A DNA stretch of 64,000 nucleotides from assembly GCA_008638375.1 (NCBI GenBank), contig CM018051.1, positions 34,073,740-34,137,739 of the forward strand. The letters run 5' to 3'. This document shows positions 20,232-32,960 of this stretch, piece after piece (the stretch's first letter is position 1; each line of letters begins with the position of its first letter). Origin of the DNA: Nyssa sinensis. Lineage: Eukaryota > Streptophyta > Magnoliopsida > Cornales > Nyssaceae. Position numbers and translations under genes: made by a program. Below the pieces are notes generated by a model. The model ran no database searches and was not told where the DNA came from. It worked only from the letters and a program-made list of their open reading frames with translations.

Positions 20232-22524
20232 TTCACTTTTTCTTGTCTTTTCAAGAAATCTGAAACCAAATAGGATACAAATTCTACAACACGAATCCAA
20301 ATCCGAATAAAACTTGGAAATAAAAGAAGACACCAAACGTGGACGGACCTAGACTGCGCAAGAAAACATCTGCACTGACCTATTTATTGCTTCGGACGAC
20401 ATCATCTTTTCTTGGAGGAAACAGCTGTAGATTTTGTAATCTGCGTTTCGGCAAACTCTTGGAGACGAAGAAAACTTGGAGGGGAAGGTTTAAAACTTTA
20501 AATTATACGCATTTCTAATTTCTATATATCCTATTCCGAAAGTGATACGAGTAATGACTTGGTCCATTCTGTGGCAGTCAATGTTTTCACGAACGGAGTT
20601 TAGTAGCTTGCAATGCTAATTAATAGTTTTCTTGGGGACCAAGGCTTGTCCTTTTCCTGTTTTGTTTGTTTGTGTCTGCTTGCCAAACTTTATAATCTTA
20701 AATTATAAATAGGGCCACTATTTTTCTTCGTAATTTCGATTTCTCCCCCTCAAAGTGGCGGCTTATGCGTGTCCGTAAAGAAATAATGCCCAATGAGATG
20801 ATGGATGTAAAAACCTTTTTGACCTATTAGCGAAATCAAAATTAATCACGTATGTTACAACTTTTTTATTTTTTATATAATCCTAATGATTTATATGATA
20901 TTTAATTAGTTGAGAAATATCTGACAAAAAAATTCAAATAAAATTAGTATGGGTTACCAAAAATTGGCCTAAAGGCTTCTATTTTTTAATTTTTTTTATT
21001 TCATAATTATTTGCACTAAATTACATTCACGCTTATAATTATTTTATTATTTATATTTATATAAACGGTGATTGGCTCTATACTGATAGGAGGAATATTC
21101 TTCTACCTTACATACTTGTCACAATCTTATTGTGCTATATGCAACATGTATATCATGTGATTATTCATTTTAACTAAAAGATAAAAATTTAAAAATATGT
21201 GTAATGCATATGTGACAAATTATGGTAATGACACAGACATGTAAAAGAAGATTCCTATTACTCAGTGTGAAGTTAAGTATTATCCTATTTTTATTACTTC
21301 TTGTAATATTATTCAAATTAAATAATAATTTCATATAAATTTAACTTAAAAAATTCATATAAATAGTATGAAAAAATTTAGGTGTTTTTTTATTAGAAAA
21401 AAAAACTGTTTTAAGTGTTAGAAAATTGAAAACTAAGCATAAAAAAAATATTAAAATGGAATAAATTATTATTAAACTGTGTATTAGTAATTCTTAAGAG
21501 ATTTGTTAATATTTGGCAGAAAATAAATATTGCTTTTAATTTCTAATTTTTAATTTTTATTACGGATAACTTAATACTCTTGATATTGTTACACCGCAAT
21601 CGTATAGTATTCCACAACTGCAATTTAAATTCTTGGAAGAGTTAGTAATGCAACAATGTAAATTTGGCCTGTCAAGTCAAATTACGTATAGAAACAAGAC
21701 AAGCCAGACTCAGGTTAGGCTCTTGTTAAAATAGCGGTTTAAACTAGGGTGAGCTGGGCTTAACAAAGAAAGTCGCAAGAAGGGTTGGGAGTGCATATTT
21801 TGTTTTTAGAATTAATTAGTGAAAGATTAAGTAAAATAAATCTATACAAGCTAAGGTTCAAGGTCAATATTATAATCATAAATGTCCTGGAGTTTTTAAA
21901 TTGTTTAAGTATAAATTCAATAATAATAAAGTGATAGTATTATTATTTTATTTTTAATGACTAAATTATCTCCTACCACCTAATTTCTCTCCCTCTCGTC
22001 GTGGTCTCCCACTCTCGATTTCTCTTCGCAACTTCGAACTTCAAAGTGACACCATCAAAGAGAGAACAAAGCCTCATGATTTTGTCAAATGAAATTGTTG
22101 TCGTTTGATGCAGATGGTTGAACATGATGTAATGCTATGCATAAGTCTGTCTATAGGTGTTGCATAAGTCTATCTGTTTGGCCTATATCCCTATTGTCTC
22201 AGTTACCAGGCCATGTGATGTTTCATCCTGATACTGAGCATTTAAACATTGTTTGAACCCCCATAATACACCACGGCAAAGATAAATTTTATTCTTATGT
22301 TTCCCTCAAATGCCAAGTGGATCTCACCTACAAGATTAGACACCATATGACGTTTCAATTTGTTATTATTATTATTATTAGTTTGGAAATAGTTTCAAAT
22401 TTCGAATTTTTTTTTCCATCTTGTGCATTAACAAGTTCTGTTCTTATTCTAAATTGAAAATTTCTAATTTCAAGATCATAGTTGGTGCACCAGTGTCACA
22501 GATAGTGTACAACTATGTGCTCAC
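20232..22524. other. AT-rich intergenic region
   Basis: Upstream region of the DREB2-like gene. Very AT-rich with poly-T and poly-A runs. No supported gene seen. Confidence 0.5.
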
Positions 22525-22758
22525 CGTAGCACCAGAGCAAACAAAGAGGATGAGAGGCTTGGATGGGTCTCCTAGAAAAGCCCCCATGTCCTTCTCCACG
22601 CAGTCCAAACCTTTCAATATCTCCTCTCACTGTCCCTCTGGCAGCTTTTTTCCAATCTGTTTATACTCTTGGCATGCTTCTGGGGATATGGTGAGCCTGG
22701 GTGGGACAGATAATCCAATGCTTGTCATTTCTGCTAGGTTTGCTCCTTTACCTCCCAA
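22525..22758 (-). pseudogene. Pyruvate, phosphate dikinase (PPDK) exon fragment
   Basis: 78 codons on the minus strand read [20 protein letters not shown]...GDPSKPL, the conserved N-terminal nucleotide-binding part of plant PPDK. An acceptor (ATTTTGTAG) precedes it and a donor-like GTGAGC follows. Codon 44 (22627-22629) is TGA where the family normally has Trp before EEIL, a G-to-A change. Several conserved residues also differ (FVCSGAT for the usual SVRSGAA). No neighbouring PPDK exons are seen. This is therefore a single duplicated genomic exon with intron flanks, not a processed copy. The plus-strand frame 22421-22822 is its shadow. Confidence 0.8.
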
Positions 22759-23655
22759 CTACAAAATTCAAAAACATGGACATAACCATCAAAATGTTAA
22801 GCTACACAAAATTTTAGAGTGACCTGGGACCTAGACTGTCAATATTACTTTAATTCTCTATCCGATAAATATTTCTTTATTGCTATTTTTTTTAGTTGTG
22901 TATTTTTTTTCTATCTATTTTTTTTTTTTTTTGTTTTATAAATATTGAAATATTACTACTTTCCTAAGAAACAAAAGTTATTTGATGCAATATTAAAAAC
23001 ATGTGCAATTACTTTTTTTATTTAAGAAATTTTTCAAATTTCTCTGTCCAAAGACACAGAATTTTTGACAAGATTATCTATTGAAAAAATACAAGTTTTT
23101 TGGCATAATTTTTATTTTTATTTTTTTATCAATGTTAGATTGTTACCACTTTCTTAAAGAATAAAAATTGTTTGATGCATTGTTAAAAACATGTATAATA
23201 TTTTTTTTGTTAAAAGAATTTCTCAAATTTCTCTATCCTAGCACAAAGACATTTCTTTGTCCATATTCAGCGAATAAAGAATTTTTGACATAAATTCTCT
23301 ATTAAAAAAAGATGATTTTTTTTTTAAAGAATTTTCTATTTAATATGGATATTGTTTAATAGATCTCGATTTTTAGAAGCCAAATATATAATTTTTATGA
23401 GAAACGGATTTATACATTATAAGTTATTTAATTTTGAATTTTCAAAAACAAAAAAAAAAATGATGACATGGCATCCTTGAAACAGCCAGGAGTAGAAGAA
23501 AGTTGTTTCCTCCTGTTTTTGTAAGGATGGGCTCTTCTGTCAACAAAATTTCTAATGACTTTTTCTGGGTTTAAATATTTTAGGTTGTACCTTCTAAACA
23601 CTTTATGAAAGACCTATGATTGAATTTTTTCTCGTTTTTAAAATAAATTAATAGA
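22759..23655. other. AT-rich intergenic DNA
   Basis: Poly-T-rich. Two segments (about 22900-23060 and 23120-23290) are similar to each other, each with TTTCTCAAATTTCTCT(G/A)TCC-like text, indicating an old tandem duplication. No gene seen. Confidence 0.4.
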
Positions 23656-24501
23656 TAAATTACATTGATCTTTCCTAAGGTTTATGACAATCATACTGAC
23701 CACCTCTGAAATTTCTAAAATTACACTGATCTCTCCTACTATACTTGATAATATACAGATATTTTCCTTTAGTCAATTTTTTTCTTCAAAATGAAGAAAC
23801 TGCCCATTTTATTTATTTATTTATTTTATATTTTTTTTCAATTTTGACCAATTTTTTCTAACTTCTTGTTAAAAAATTTATTATTTTATTTAAAAATAAA
23901 TTTATAGTAACCTCAAGGAGGGTAGCCAAGTGATAGCCGGCCACAAGATAGATGGGATTAATCCTCATTGGTCTTGGGTTCGATACACCATAGGCTCAAA
24001 AACTTTCCTTGGGGCCACCCAAGTTCTTACACCAAATGTTCGTTTTACCTGACGCGTGGGGTATGTATAACTCTGTGGGACTAGTCGGTCAACTTAGCTC
24101 ACTCTGCAACAAGGCCCATTCTGTGGGACTAGTTTACCGGACTCATGTAATGAGGTTATGCATCGCTTTATAGGACTAATCGGTTAACCTAACTGGCTTT
24201 GCGACGGAGATTAGAAAGCCACGGTTATCAAAAAAAATAATAATAAAAAATGAATTTATGGTAAATAACTTATTTTTATTTTATATAAAAATAAATTTAA
24301 GATTTTGATCAATATTTATTTGAAAATTGAAAAAAAAATGGTCGAAGTTTAAAAAAAAATGAAAGAGATAGTTTTGTCATTTTAAAGAAAAAAAATTGAT
24401 TGAAGGAGATATCTGTATATTGTCAAGTAAAGTAGGGAAAGTCAGTATAATTTTAGAGAGATGTCAATTTCATAAATCTCATAAAAGGTTAATATAATTT
24501 A
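23656..24501. mobile_element. Terminal-inverted-repeat element with a nested SINE
   Basis: The first about 150 bp (from TAAATTACATTGATC) match the reverse complement of the last about 125 bp (to ...GTTAATATAATTTA). Internal matches include ATATCTGTATATT(A/G)TCAAGTA. The TAAATTACA(T/C)T ends resemble widespread non-autonomous Mutator-like elements of plants. No clean target duplication was found. Confidence 0.6.
23911..24245 (+). mobile_element. tRNA-derived SINE
   Basis: The head contains an A-box-like GGTAGCCAAGTGATAGC and a B-box GGTTCGATAC at tRNA spacing. The tail is an A/ATA-rich run. It is flanked by imperfect 19-bp target duplications (23892-23910 and 24246-24264, two mismatches). The body repeats TGTGGGACTAGT and related TATAGGACTAAT phrases. 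Inserted inside the TIR element. Confidence 0.75.
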
Positions 24502-25124
24502 CCCTAAACTAATTAGTATATTTTTTTAACAAGAATAATAAAATTAATTAATTAATTGATTTTAAAATTTTATTATTATAAACTTGTAATTAATTCATTG
24601 AATTTAAAAAAAAAAATATTACAACAAAGATTAATCAAGAATGATAAAATTAATTAAAAATACTGAAATAATTAAAATTCAAATATTAAATTATAACAAA
24701 TAAAAAAAGTAAGATAATGACATTGAGATTCAAAATTGAAAAGTGCTATCCCTATTTATTATTCATTTGTGAATTACTCAATTATTACCCTGAGCCATCA
24801 AGTATATATAGAAAGAATAATAAAAATGATATGACTAAAATTAGTACAACCGTTAACCGTTAGGATCATGATACATCGCAGAGACAAAATATCTAGAGTT
24901 GCAGATATCTAAGTGACAGATCTTCACCAAGAATTTTTCTCTTTCTTCAAATCTGTTGGCAGGCTACTCCCACTGGTATTGAGCTTAGATCCAGAAGCTA
25001 GGAATGGCGATAGCAGATCGACAGATCTAAATGGATCCACGTCTTCTTATTCTAGTATACATGAAAAAAAACAAAAAATTAACATAAAAATACAAAATGA
25101 ATTATAACTTTTATAAAAATACTC

Positions 25125-25510
25125 AGGCTTGGGTGAGGAATGTATATTATAAATGTACATCTTCTTCGACCTCAACTTCAAGATCTTCTATTCTAAGCTA
25201 TCATTGGGGTCTCTCCCATGATTTAGTTTACCTTTGTTTGTGATCTTTCAGGGTCACTGATTGTGCCAAGCAGATTTTTCATCACAACAAAAATGAAAAA
25301 TAAAACTAATTTCCAGTTCCATATTTGAAAAAAAAAAAAAAAATCATACATGAAATAATAAAAAAATTTATTATCTTCTTTTTTTGTCAAAATTTTATAA
25401 AATTAAGTATTATTTCTAAAAAATACTCAGGCTTGAGTGTGGGGTATATTATAAACTTGTATCTCCTTCAACCCCAACTTGAGGATCTCCTTCCATTATA
25501 TCAAAAGGTT
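25125..25510 (-). repeat. Diverged direct duplication containing matching C-terminal coding ends
   Basis: About 25125-25190 and 25420-25500 are related; both include ACTCAGGCTTG(G/A)GTG...GTATATTATAAA. Read on the minus strand, each could encode a short acidic peptide end: EDLEVEVEEDVHL stop and EGDPQVGVEGDTSL stop. Confidence 0.5.
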
Positions 25511-25781
25511 CACCTACTCTTTCTTTTTGGTTCAAGATGTTTCGTCCTCTTCTCAAGCAAGCATGCTTCCAATCCATATCGCAAGTGAGTAGTATCTCTA
25601 CAATCTCCGGGCTAAGCTCGCCCTCGCCCTCGCCCTCGCCCTCGCCCTCGCCCTTATAGTTGATAATCACACGTCCACTTACTTTTAGATCAGTAATGAG
25701 TAAAATAATGCTGTCTCTTCTTGTTCGTTGAAATAACATTCCATCTAAAGGTAAATCTACAACTTTTTTTCTGTCACTCAA
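25449..25781 (-). CDS. Unrecognised frame with (GE)n tract
   Basis: 110 codons on the minus strand without a strong ATG at the start (an internal ATG follows LPLDG). A run of Gly-Glu repeats is encoded by five GGCGAG hexamers at 25619-25650. Sequence before the tract (RRDSIILLITDLKVSGRV) looks protein-like. It may be an exon of the same unrecognised minus-strand locus as 25987-26092 and 26957-27208. No family recognised. Confidence 0.3.
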   Translation of the reverse strand: MSDRKKVVDLPLDGMLFQRTRRDSIILLITDLKVSGRVIINYKGEGEGEGEGEGELSPEIVEILLTCDMDWKHACLRRGRNILNQKERVGEPFDIMEGDPQVGVEGDTSL

Positions 25782-25986
25782 CGGGTAAGCTTCAAATCAA
25801 ATCAAGAAGAAAACATATATAAACCCATGGATGAAGATTAACATAAGTACAAGACCAACAAGAACACATGATAATAATAACACAGGTGTTGTACATCCAA
25901 ATAAAGGCAGAGGTAAGCCATCTTCATCTTTAGATCTACCCAAAAAATCCAACCACATCAACATCAAAAATACTTCTATAGTTCTT

Positions 25987-26092
25987 ATAGTTCTTGGGAT
26001 TTTTCACTAGTTAAAGCCACAAGATCTGATTGTGCGCTTTCCTGTTTCATGCCAGCAGGATTTGGTTGCACAATTTCCTGTTTCAGGAATCT
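25987..26092 (-). CDS. Possible terminal exon of an unrecognised minus-strand gene
   Basis: After an acceptor-like TTTGTGTGTAG, an open stretch of about 35 codons reads FLKQEIVQPNPAGMKQESAQ and ends in SEKSQEL stop. Coding-like but short. Its link to 26957-27208 is inferred only from strand and proximity. Confidence 0.25.
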
Positions 26093-26908
26093 ACACACAA
26101 ACAACCAAAAAAGAAGAATAGAAATTAGAAGTCAGAGAAACAGAAAACTGAAAAGCTGCAGACTACAGAACAAATTAAGTTTTTTCTCCCTAATCAGTAC
26201 CAAATACATATGCATATATACATAGAAAATGATCAAAATTCCTGTGAATTCCAAGGAATCAACTTCAAATTTGTAGCACTACAAAACCAGAAAGGTATTA
26301 TTAACTAAAATTATCAAATCCATGATCCCAACTATTTGGGGACCATGTCTATAAGGTGCAACTCTTAAGTTTTACATTGGTGGTCTCCCCACCGCAATCT
26401 TCTTTCAATGTCCAGGCTAGGGAACTTGTGTAAAAGATAAAATACTAGACCTGAAACAAGCAAAGCTAGAAAGAAACTTCATCTCTTTTGGCAAGCTGCT
26501 AGCAAGTTTAGAAGGACACGAGTATAATTTTTATAGAAGTCAAACAAATTCAAAATCAGAAAAGTAAATCTAAAATTATCCAGATCAACCATTTTTCTTT
26601 TTATGTATTATCGTTTGACATTGACTGCATGGAAATCCATTAACTCATCAGCCCCTACTGTAGGTTCAAGAAACAAAGGCTTATTCAAACAATAGAAATA
26701 TGAGTGACAAAGGTTCTGCCCTCTTAGTATCCATTGACAATTCCATGGAAATCTTCCATTATTTTTCCCCCTCCCCCTCTTTTTGAAATAAGAAACTATT
26801 CCTTCTTAATACATTCATATTCCTTTCCCTTTTCTCATTTCCTATAATAGTCAACATATCATAATGTTAAAAATGCCCTTCAAATTGGCGTCAAACATAC
26901 ACACTTAT

Positions 26909-26930
26909 TACCTCTCTCTCTCTCTCTCTC
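26909..26930. repeat. (CT)n microsatellite
   Basis: Short CT run just downstream (minus sense) of the frame at 26957-27208. Confidence 0.85.
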
Positions 26931-26956
26931 TAAAAAGAACCCATCACTGATTACAT

Positions 26957-27208
26957 TCATTTTCCTTTCCCTTGAAGATTCTTCCTGCTACCTTTATCAG
27001 CTTCCTTTTTTAAGGGATTCATCGCGACAGATTCATCTCTCTTACTCGCGATTTCTTGATCACCTTGATTCAAGTCTGGGAAGTCGTCGCATCTGATCAA
27101 AAAGGTACTCTCTATCTCTGCCTGCCTTTCATCTTCAGTGTTCCTCAAAGGTGACACGGCCAGCATTCCAAAGTCCCGAGTGTGGAGAGACAGTATCATC
27201 CCCACCAC
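26957..27208 (-). CDS. Unrecognised small frame, possible exon
   Basis: 83 codons on the minus strand, with an in-frame ATG near 27199 following GTG GTG GGG. The composition is hydrophilic (DDFPDLNQGDQEIASKRDES, ending LQGKGK). Codon use looks coding-like compared with the AT-rich flanks. No domain recognised; could be a host exon or a short gene. Confidence 0.35.
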   Translation of the reverse strand: MVGMILSLHTRDFGMLAVSPLRNTEDERQAEIESTFLIRCDDFPDLNQGDQEIASKRDESVAMNPLKKEADKGSRKNLQGKGK

Positions 27209-28475
27209 AACTTGTGTTCAGGTCACTAAGATTTGTTTTTATGTTTTTGGTTGGCTCTGCTCTATACATTAGAGGTTTGTGGATGGCCTTTTTTCATTTG
27301 AAGTTTCAAAAAATCTAAAGAGTTCTCCTGACCTGTTTATAATTTCTCTTGTGGGGTTAACAAAAAAATTTTATTAGATACTTTTCCATTCTTTCATAGC
27401 AATGTTTTTACATTGGCCTGTAAAACAATTTAGTTTCAATGGGTGGTTAATCAAACAAGAACTCCTCAAGAGTTCATTAGGGATATATATATTATTGAAA
27501 TAGAGAATCATTACAGTCCCCTAGTTTTTCAACTTCCTTTTGTCTTGAACATCATGCTAAAACAATTGGCAGCATCCCCTAACTACATTTACTTGGCATG
27601 AGTTTTACATAGTTCCCTAAAAATATGGTTTGGTTTATTCTAAGATTTCTCTCAGTACAACTCCCATTAATCTGTGCCGGATGATTGAATTGTCCAGCAT
27701 TAAACTACCCTCAACACCATATTTATCATTGCCACCAATAAGTGTCGTCAAAGGCAATCGCTTCATCGCCCAAGAAAGGCGATTTTCAGTCTTATAGCCT
27801 TAACATGTACCAGGCCAGGCGTGTTCAAAGAGACAATGCCTAAGCGATCACCTTAAGCAAGGCGAGAGGCAATTAGACGATCACCTTGGCCTTTTTAATT
27901 GTAATCTAGAAATATTATTACCCAATCTATTATAATAATATAAGTATTATTATAAAGCATTAGCACAAAATTGGCCTAACAAATATTGAAATGTTATCAA
28001 AAGTTTTTAGGGAGTTTCCACATGTAAAAATTTTTCAGTAGGGATTGACATTTTAATGCAGCACGAAAACATGAAGGAGAATCAAACACATTGAATTTCT
28101 TAGTAAACAATAATAAAAGGGACTCCTCACTCAAAAGAGAACAACTCTCCAATTTCTAAGCAAAAATATTATTAATAATCTAAAGAATAAAGACTGCTTT
28201 ACATCATATATATAGCTAAGACTACTACTAATCTGAATAGGAATTTATTAATTCCTTATAATAGTCCTATTACAATTAGGAAACTAGAAAATTTCAAAAA
28301 ATAGGGAAAATCCAAAAATAATAAAAATTGGGGCTTTTAGAAAATTAGAAACCATATCAAACTAAGAAACTATAACAACAAGCAAAAGTTAATTTGAACT
28401 TCGCTAAACAAAGTAATTGCAAAATCAAAAGGAAACGAAGTCGTTTGGCCCTGAGGCAACTTCGATCATGGCGGA

Positions 28476-28844
28476 TTATGAGTATTGTCTGTCTCGCCAA
28501 TCAAAATAGGGTCTCCATTCCCAAAAATGTGACTGACCCACTCTGCGTCTACTAGTATTCTTTTTCTTGAAATGTTCCCATTGTTCTTCAAATGCCTCAA
28601 CATGTTCTATATCAGTCCTCTCTACTTGAAGAGAACTCGATCTCGAGTTACCATCGAGATAAAGGATGGCTTCTGCATAATACTCGTAGATGTCCGTAAC
28701 ATTGAAAGTACGTGAAATTGCCATAGCTTCCGACAAATCAACAACATAAGCATTATCATTGACTTTGTGCACAATTTTGTATGACCCATATTTCTTTGGT
28801 TTCAATTTGCTATAACTGCCAACTGGAAATCTCTCTTTACGCAA
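28476..28844 (-). pseudogene. Pol C-terminal end of element 3
   Basis: Minus-strand frame of 122 codons with [20 protein letters not shown] and [13 protein letters not shown], the region after integrase typical of chromoviruses (SH3-like linker toward a chromodomain). It ends in RDRQYS stop just before the 3' LTR. Confidence 0.7.
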
Positions 28845-28849
28845 AAAGA

Positions 28850-29760
28850 CTATAACAAAATCTCATTCCTTGAACACCTTGGCACGTCTATGCCTATCTG
28901 CAACTTTCTTGTATTTGGCATTGGTCTACTCCAATTTCTGCTTCAACTCAGTGTTTACAGCTTGGACCTGTTACGCTATATTCTCTATTGCAACACTCAC
29001 ACAATGGCCCTTAGGCAATTGAACCAAGTTTACAATAGCTGAGTGATGTAGACAACTGCAAAAGGTGTTCTTCTTGTGTCACTATAAATAACACTGTTAT
29101 AAGCAAATGCAGCTTGTAGCAAGGAATGATCCCATTGTTTGGGCCTATCTCCACAAATACTGCGAACTATATTGCCTATGTTCTATTTGTCACCTAAGTT
29201 TGGTCATCTGTTTAGGGATGAGTTGTAGTACTGCGCTTCAAGGAAGTGTCAAACATCCTCCATAAAGTAATCCAAATGTGACTAAAGAACTTTGTGTCAC
29301 GATCTGAAGTAATGGACTGTGGAACTCTATGAAGTCTCACAATCTCTCGAAAGAACAACCATGTAATGTGTGAAGCATCTGATATCTTTTGGCATAAAAT
29401 AAAGTGCGACATCTTAGAGAACCTGTCAACAACTACAAAAATAGAATCTACCCCTCGTTGGGTTCAAGGTAGTCCTAACATAGTCCATAAACAGTTCTTC
29501 CCAAACAGAATTAAGAACAAATCAAGGAGTATAAAAACTAATGTTTTATGACTGACATTTAGATACTTGACAGGTATAGCATTTTCGAACATAATTACCA
29601 ACGTCCCTTTTGACTTGCGGCCAAAGATATCACTCCTCCACACTTGCTTTTGTCTTATCTCTTGCCCATATGTCCACTCAATCAACTGCCATGTAAATCA
29701 CGAATCAGCTTCTCTCATAGGGATATTTGAGGGATACACAAAGAGTTGCCTTTGAATAAG
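28850..29760 (-). pseudogene. Integrase region of element 3
   Basis: Fragments in different frames. [18 protein letters not shown] carries the second catalytic Asp (SDRD). Stops and shifts interrupt the rest, so it is not functional. Confidence 0.7.
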
Positions 29761-30109
29761 TACCCTTCATGCACATAGAAATCTGCAACAGCTTGAGACT
29801 CTTTGCACTTAGCCTAAATTTTCTTGAAATTTGCATCTTCTTCATTACAATTCATTTAAAAACTCAAATCCCGTAACGTCTTGAGCCAAGGTAATAAGAA
29901 GATTAGTCCTTCTGCTTAACAAATCTGCAACTCTATTTAAGCTGTCAGATTTGTGTTTGATAACAAAAAGAAACTTCTACAAGAATGTGGACCATCTCAT
30001 AAGCATCTTATTCAAATGTTTTTAGTTGTTGATGGACTTTAAAGCTTGGTGATCGGTGTAAAGCACAAACTCTCGTTGCACAAGATAATGCTCCCAATGC
30101 TTCAAAGGT

Positions 30110-31162
30110 CTAAAAACCGCATAAAATTCCCTTTTGACAAACCTCACTTAGCTTCTCACTAAAGAATGCCACTGGTTGCTTCTTTTGAGACAATACAACG
30201 CCAAAACCAACTCCACTCGCATCACACTCTACTTCAAAAACCTTCTCAAAGCTAGGCAAAGCCAAAACTGGAGTAGCAGTGCACAACTTCTCTTTAATCA
30301 AGGTGAAGCTTTTCTTTGCCTCTTCGCTCCATTTAAACTTCCCTTTTTGTTCAAGCATTCAATAATTAGTGCTGTAATTGCACTGAAATTGTGGATAAAT
30401 CTGCGAAAAAATGTCGCTAAACCATGAAAACTCCACACATCACCAACTGCTTTGGGTGTTGGCCACTCACGAATTGCCCGCACCTTTTCTTCATACACAT
30501 GTATGCCATCTGTACTAACCACTAGCCCAAAAAAAATAAATTGTTAGTAAAAAAATTGTACTTTTTAAGATTGATGAACTTATCAGGATCTACCACAGAT
30601 GATCAAGATGCTCTCTTTCAGTTTTGTTGTAAATACAGATATGATCAAAGTAAACAATAGCAAATTTTCCAACAAAATGCCTCAAAATCTGGTTCATGAC
30701 TTGCATAAAAGTGTTGGATGCGTTGGTTAAATCCAAAGGCATCACCAACCACTCATACAAGCCATCCTTAATCTTGAATGCAATTTTTCATTCATCACCA
30801 GGCCTAATATGAATCTAATGCATATCAAGCATGTCATCCCAGCATGGAATAGGGAATTTGTATTTGATGATGACCTTGTTAATGGCTCTACAATCTATGC
30901 ACATATGCCAACTACCATCCTTCTTTGGCACCAATAGAGCTAGGACTGCACAATGACTCATGCTCTCTTGAATGAACTCCTTTTTCAGCAAGTCTTCTAC
31001 CTTCTCTCTCAGAATCTCATTCTCCTTTGAACTCATTCTATAATGGGCCAAATTTAGAAGGCTTGCAGAATGTACTAGATCAATGTGGTCTTGAATATCT
31101 CTCATTGGAGGCAAGCAATTGGGCAGATCTCCAGAAACTAATACGTTGAATTCTTCTGACAA
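30110..31162 (-). pseudogene. RT and RNase H region of element 3
   Basis: RT start: [19 protein letters not shown] near 30900-30960 (minus). The later thumb/connection part is at 30298-30522. RNase H-like [16 protein letters not shown] is near 30190-30240. At least three separate frames are needed to read it, so it is inactive. Confidence 0.75.
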
Positions 31163-31511
31163 TGACTACAATTTTTTGGGCACAATCACGGCTGAATCTG
31201 CCTTTGGATCCTCTATCACCAAAGTTTTAACTACTAAATCATAACTTCCAATGCTTTCTTAGCTTCAACCTCAAACTCTGCTTCAGACCTGGATAAAACT
31301 ATCATAGACTGTCCCTCCACTTTAGAATTGTTAGTCACTCCTAATGTAAACATATTAACATTAACCTTGCCTTTATAAGTAATATCAACATCATACTGTC
31401 ATAGTCTACCTAACAACACGTGACTAGCATCCATATCAACTACATCACAAATTACTTCATCATGATAATGTTTACCAATTGAAATAGGAACACGACAAAT
31501 TTCAATTACCT

Positions 31512-31736
31512 TTATGGTTGGTCCTTTCTTAATCCAGCCAATTGTGTAAGGAAAATGATGTTTTCTGTAGGGAGCTTCATGTGATCCACCAACTTTTGGG
31601 CCACAAAGTTCTCACAGCTTCCACTGTCAACAATTAAATTACAGACCTTTCGATTAATGGTACAGCAGGATCGAAAAATGTCATGGTGTTGGCTCATGTC
31701 TAGCTGCTTTGGTGCATACAACAATCGCTGCACCAC
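31512..31736 (-). pseudogene. Protease region of element 3
   Basis: Minus-strand frame with [20 protein letters not shown], the chromovirus aspartic protease active site (D-S-G-S). Bounded by stops. Confidence 0.7.
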
Positions 31737-31759
31737 ACAGCTAACTCACTCTCCATCTT

Positions 31760-32960
31760 CTTCTGCGAATTATGCTCCTTCATAGAAATCATTTTCTCCA
31801 GCAAGTTCCTCTTCCTCTACCTCTTCTATAGCATCCTCGTTCTCAACATAGTTAACAGGCTTTCGATCAAGACAGCTTTTAGAGTGATGTCCAAGTTTCC
31901 CACAGCGATAGCACTTACAAGTGTAGGTTCGGCATACGGATTTGTATTTGTAGTAGGTACTGGCTTTTTTGGAGGGCCTCTGCTACTACTGCCCTCTGCA
32001 GGACTTGTGCCTTGCAGTCTGGTCTGAACAGGTAGAATGGGAGACTAAACTGTTGCGATTTGAGTGCCCTTTCCTTTGTCAATCACTACATACAAAGACT
32101 TGGGAAAATTCTTGCGAAAGGGTACTGCACTTGAACTTCTAGCCCTTCTTTCTCTTTCCAACAATTCTACCTTCAACAACATATTATAAGCCTCATTAAC
32201 CGTCCACAAAACCTGCAATCCAATTTTGTCATGGATTGAAGGCTTGAGTCCACTCAAATATCATGCTACCCTATGTCCTTTAGTTTCAGCCAGATTATTA
32301 CGAATAGATAATCAGTTAAAGTCTGTCGTATAATCAAAAACTGATCGGCTTCCCTAGGTGCAATTCTAGTATACCTGAATAGGTATTGCTCATAATCTGG
32401 AGGGAGAAATCTTTCGATCATGTACTGCTTCATCTACTTCCAAATTCGAACTAGTTGCTTGTCTCGCTGTTGTCGATTTCGCTACAATTGGTCCCACCAA
32501 ACGGCTGCTCTACTTTTCAATTTAAACGCGACAAGGTTGACCATCTTGTTATCGGGAACATCTATCATGTTCAAGAATCGATCAGCCTCAGAAATCCAGT
32601 CAAGGAAATCCTCAATGTTAAGATTTCCATTAAAGGTAGTAATTTCGGCCTTCATCCGATAATCCTCAAAATCTCGATTCCGTCTTACAGGCCTACGAAT
32701 CTCGTAGTCCTCCTCATCGTCTAAATCAGGTACGCCTCCATAGGTAGGCTACCTTTGGGGACATTAATATGGTATAACTCTGTCTTCAAGACAGCCTTGG
32801 ACAAATCCTCCAACGCGATTCCTGTCGGCTCGGGGGTTTCCATTGGCGTTGAGATTGAATCCCATAAGCATCTCGCAGATTTAGCCAAGCTGATCGTTGA
32901 CTTCTTGCTTATTTTCTTCAAACGCAGCCCATAGAGCCTCCATCCCACGACAAACGTCAA
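31760..32960 (-). pseudogene. Gag region of element 3
   Basis: A CCHC zinc knuckle CYRCGKLGHHSKSC is encoded on the minus strand at about 31873-31917. Upstream gag fragments (32045-32257 with GLKPSIHDKIGLQVLWTV, and 32721-32960) lie in different frames. Broken. Confidence 0.7.

Noticed and set aside
22421..22822. 133-codon plus-strand frame
   Set aside because: It is the complement of the PPDK exon on the minus strand.
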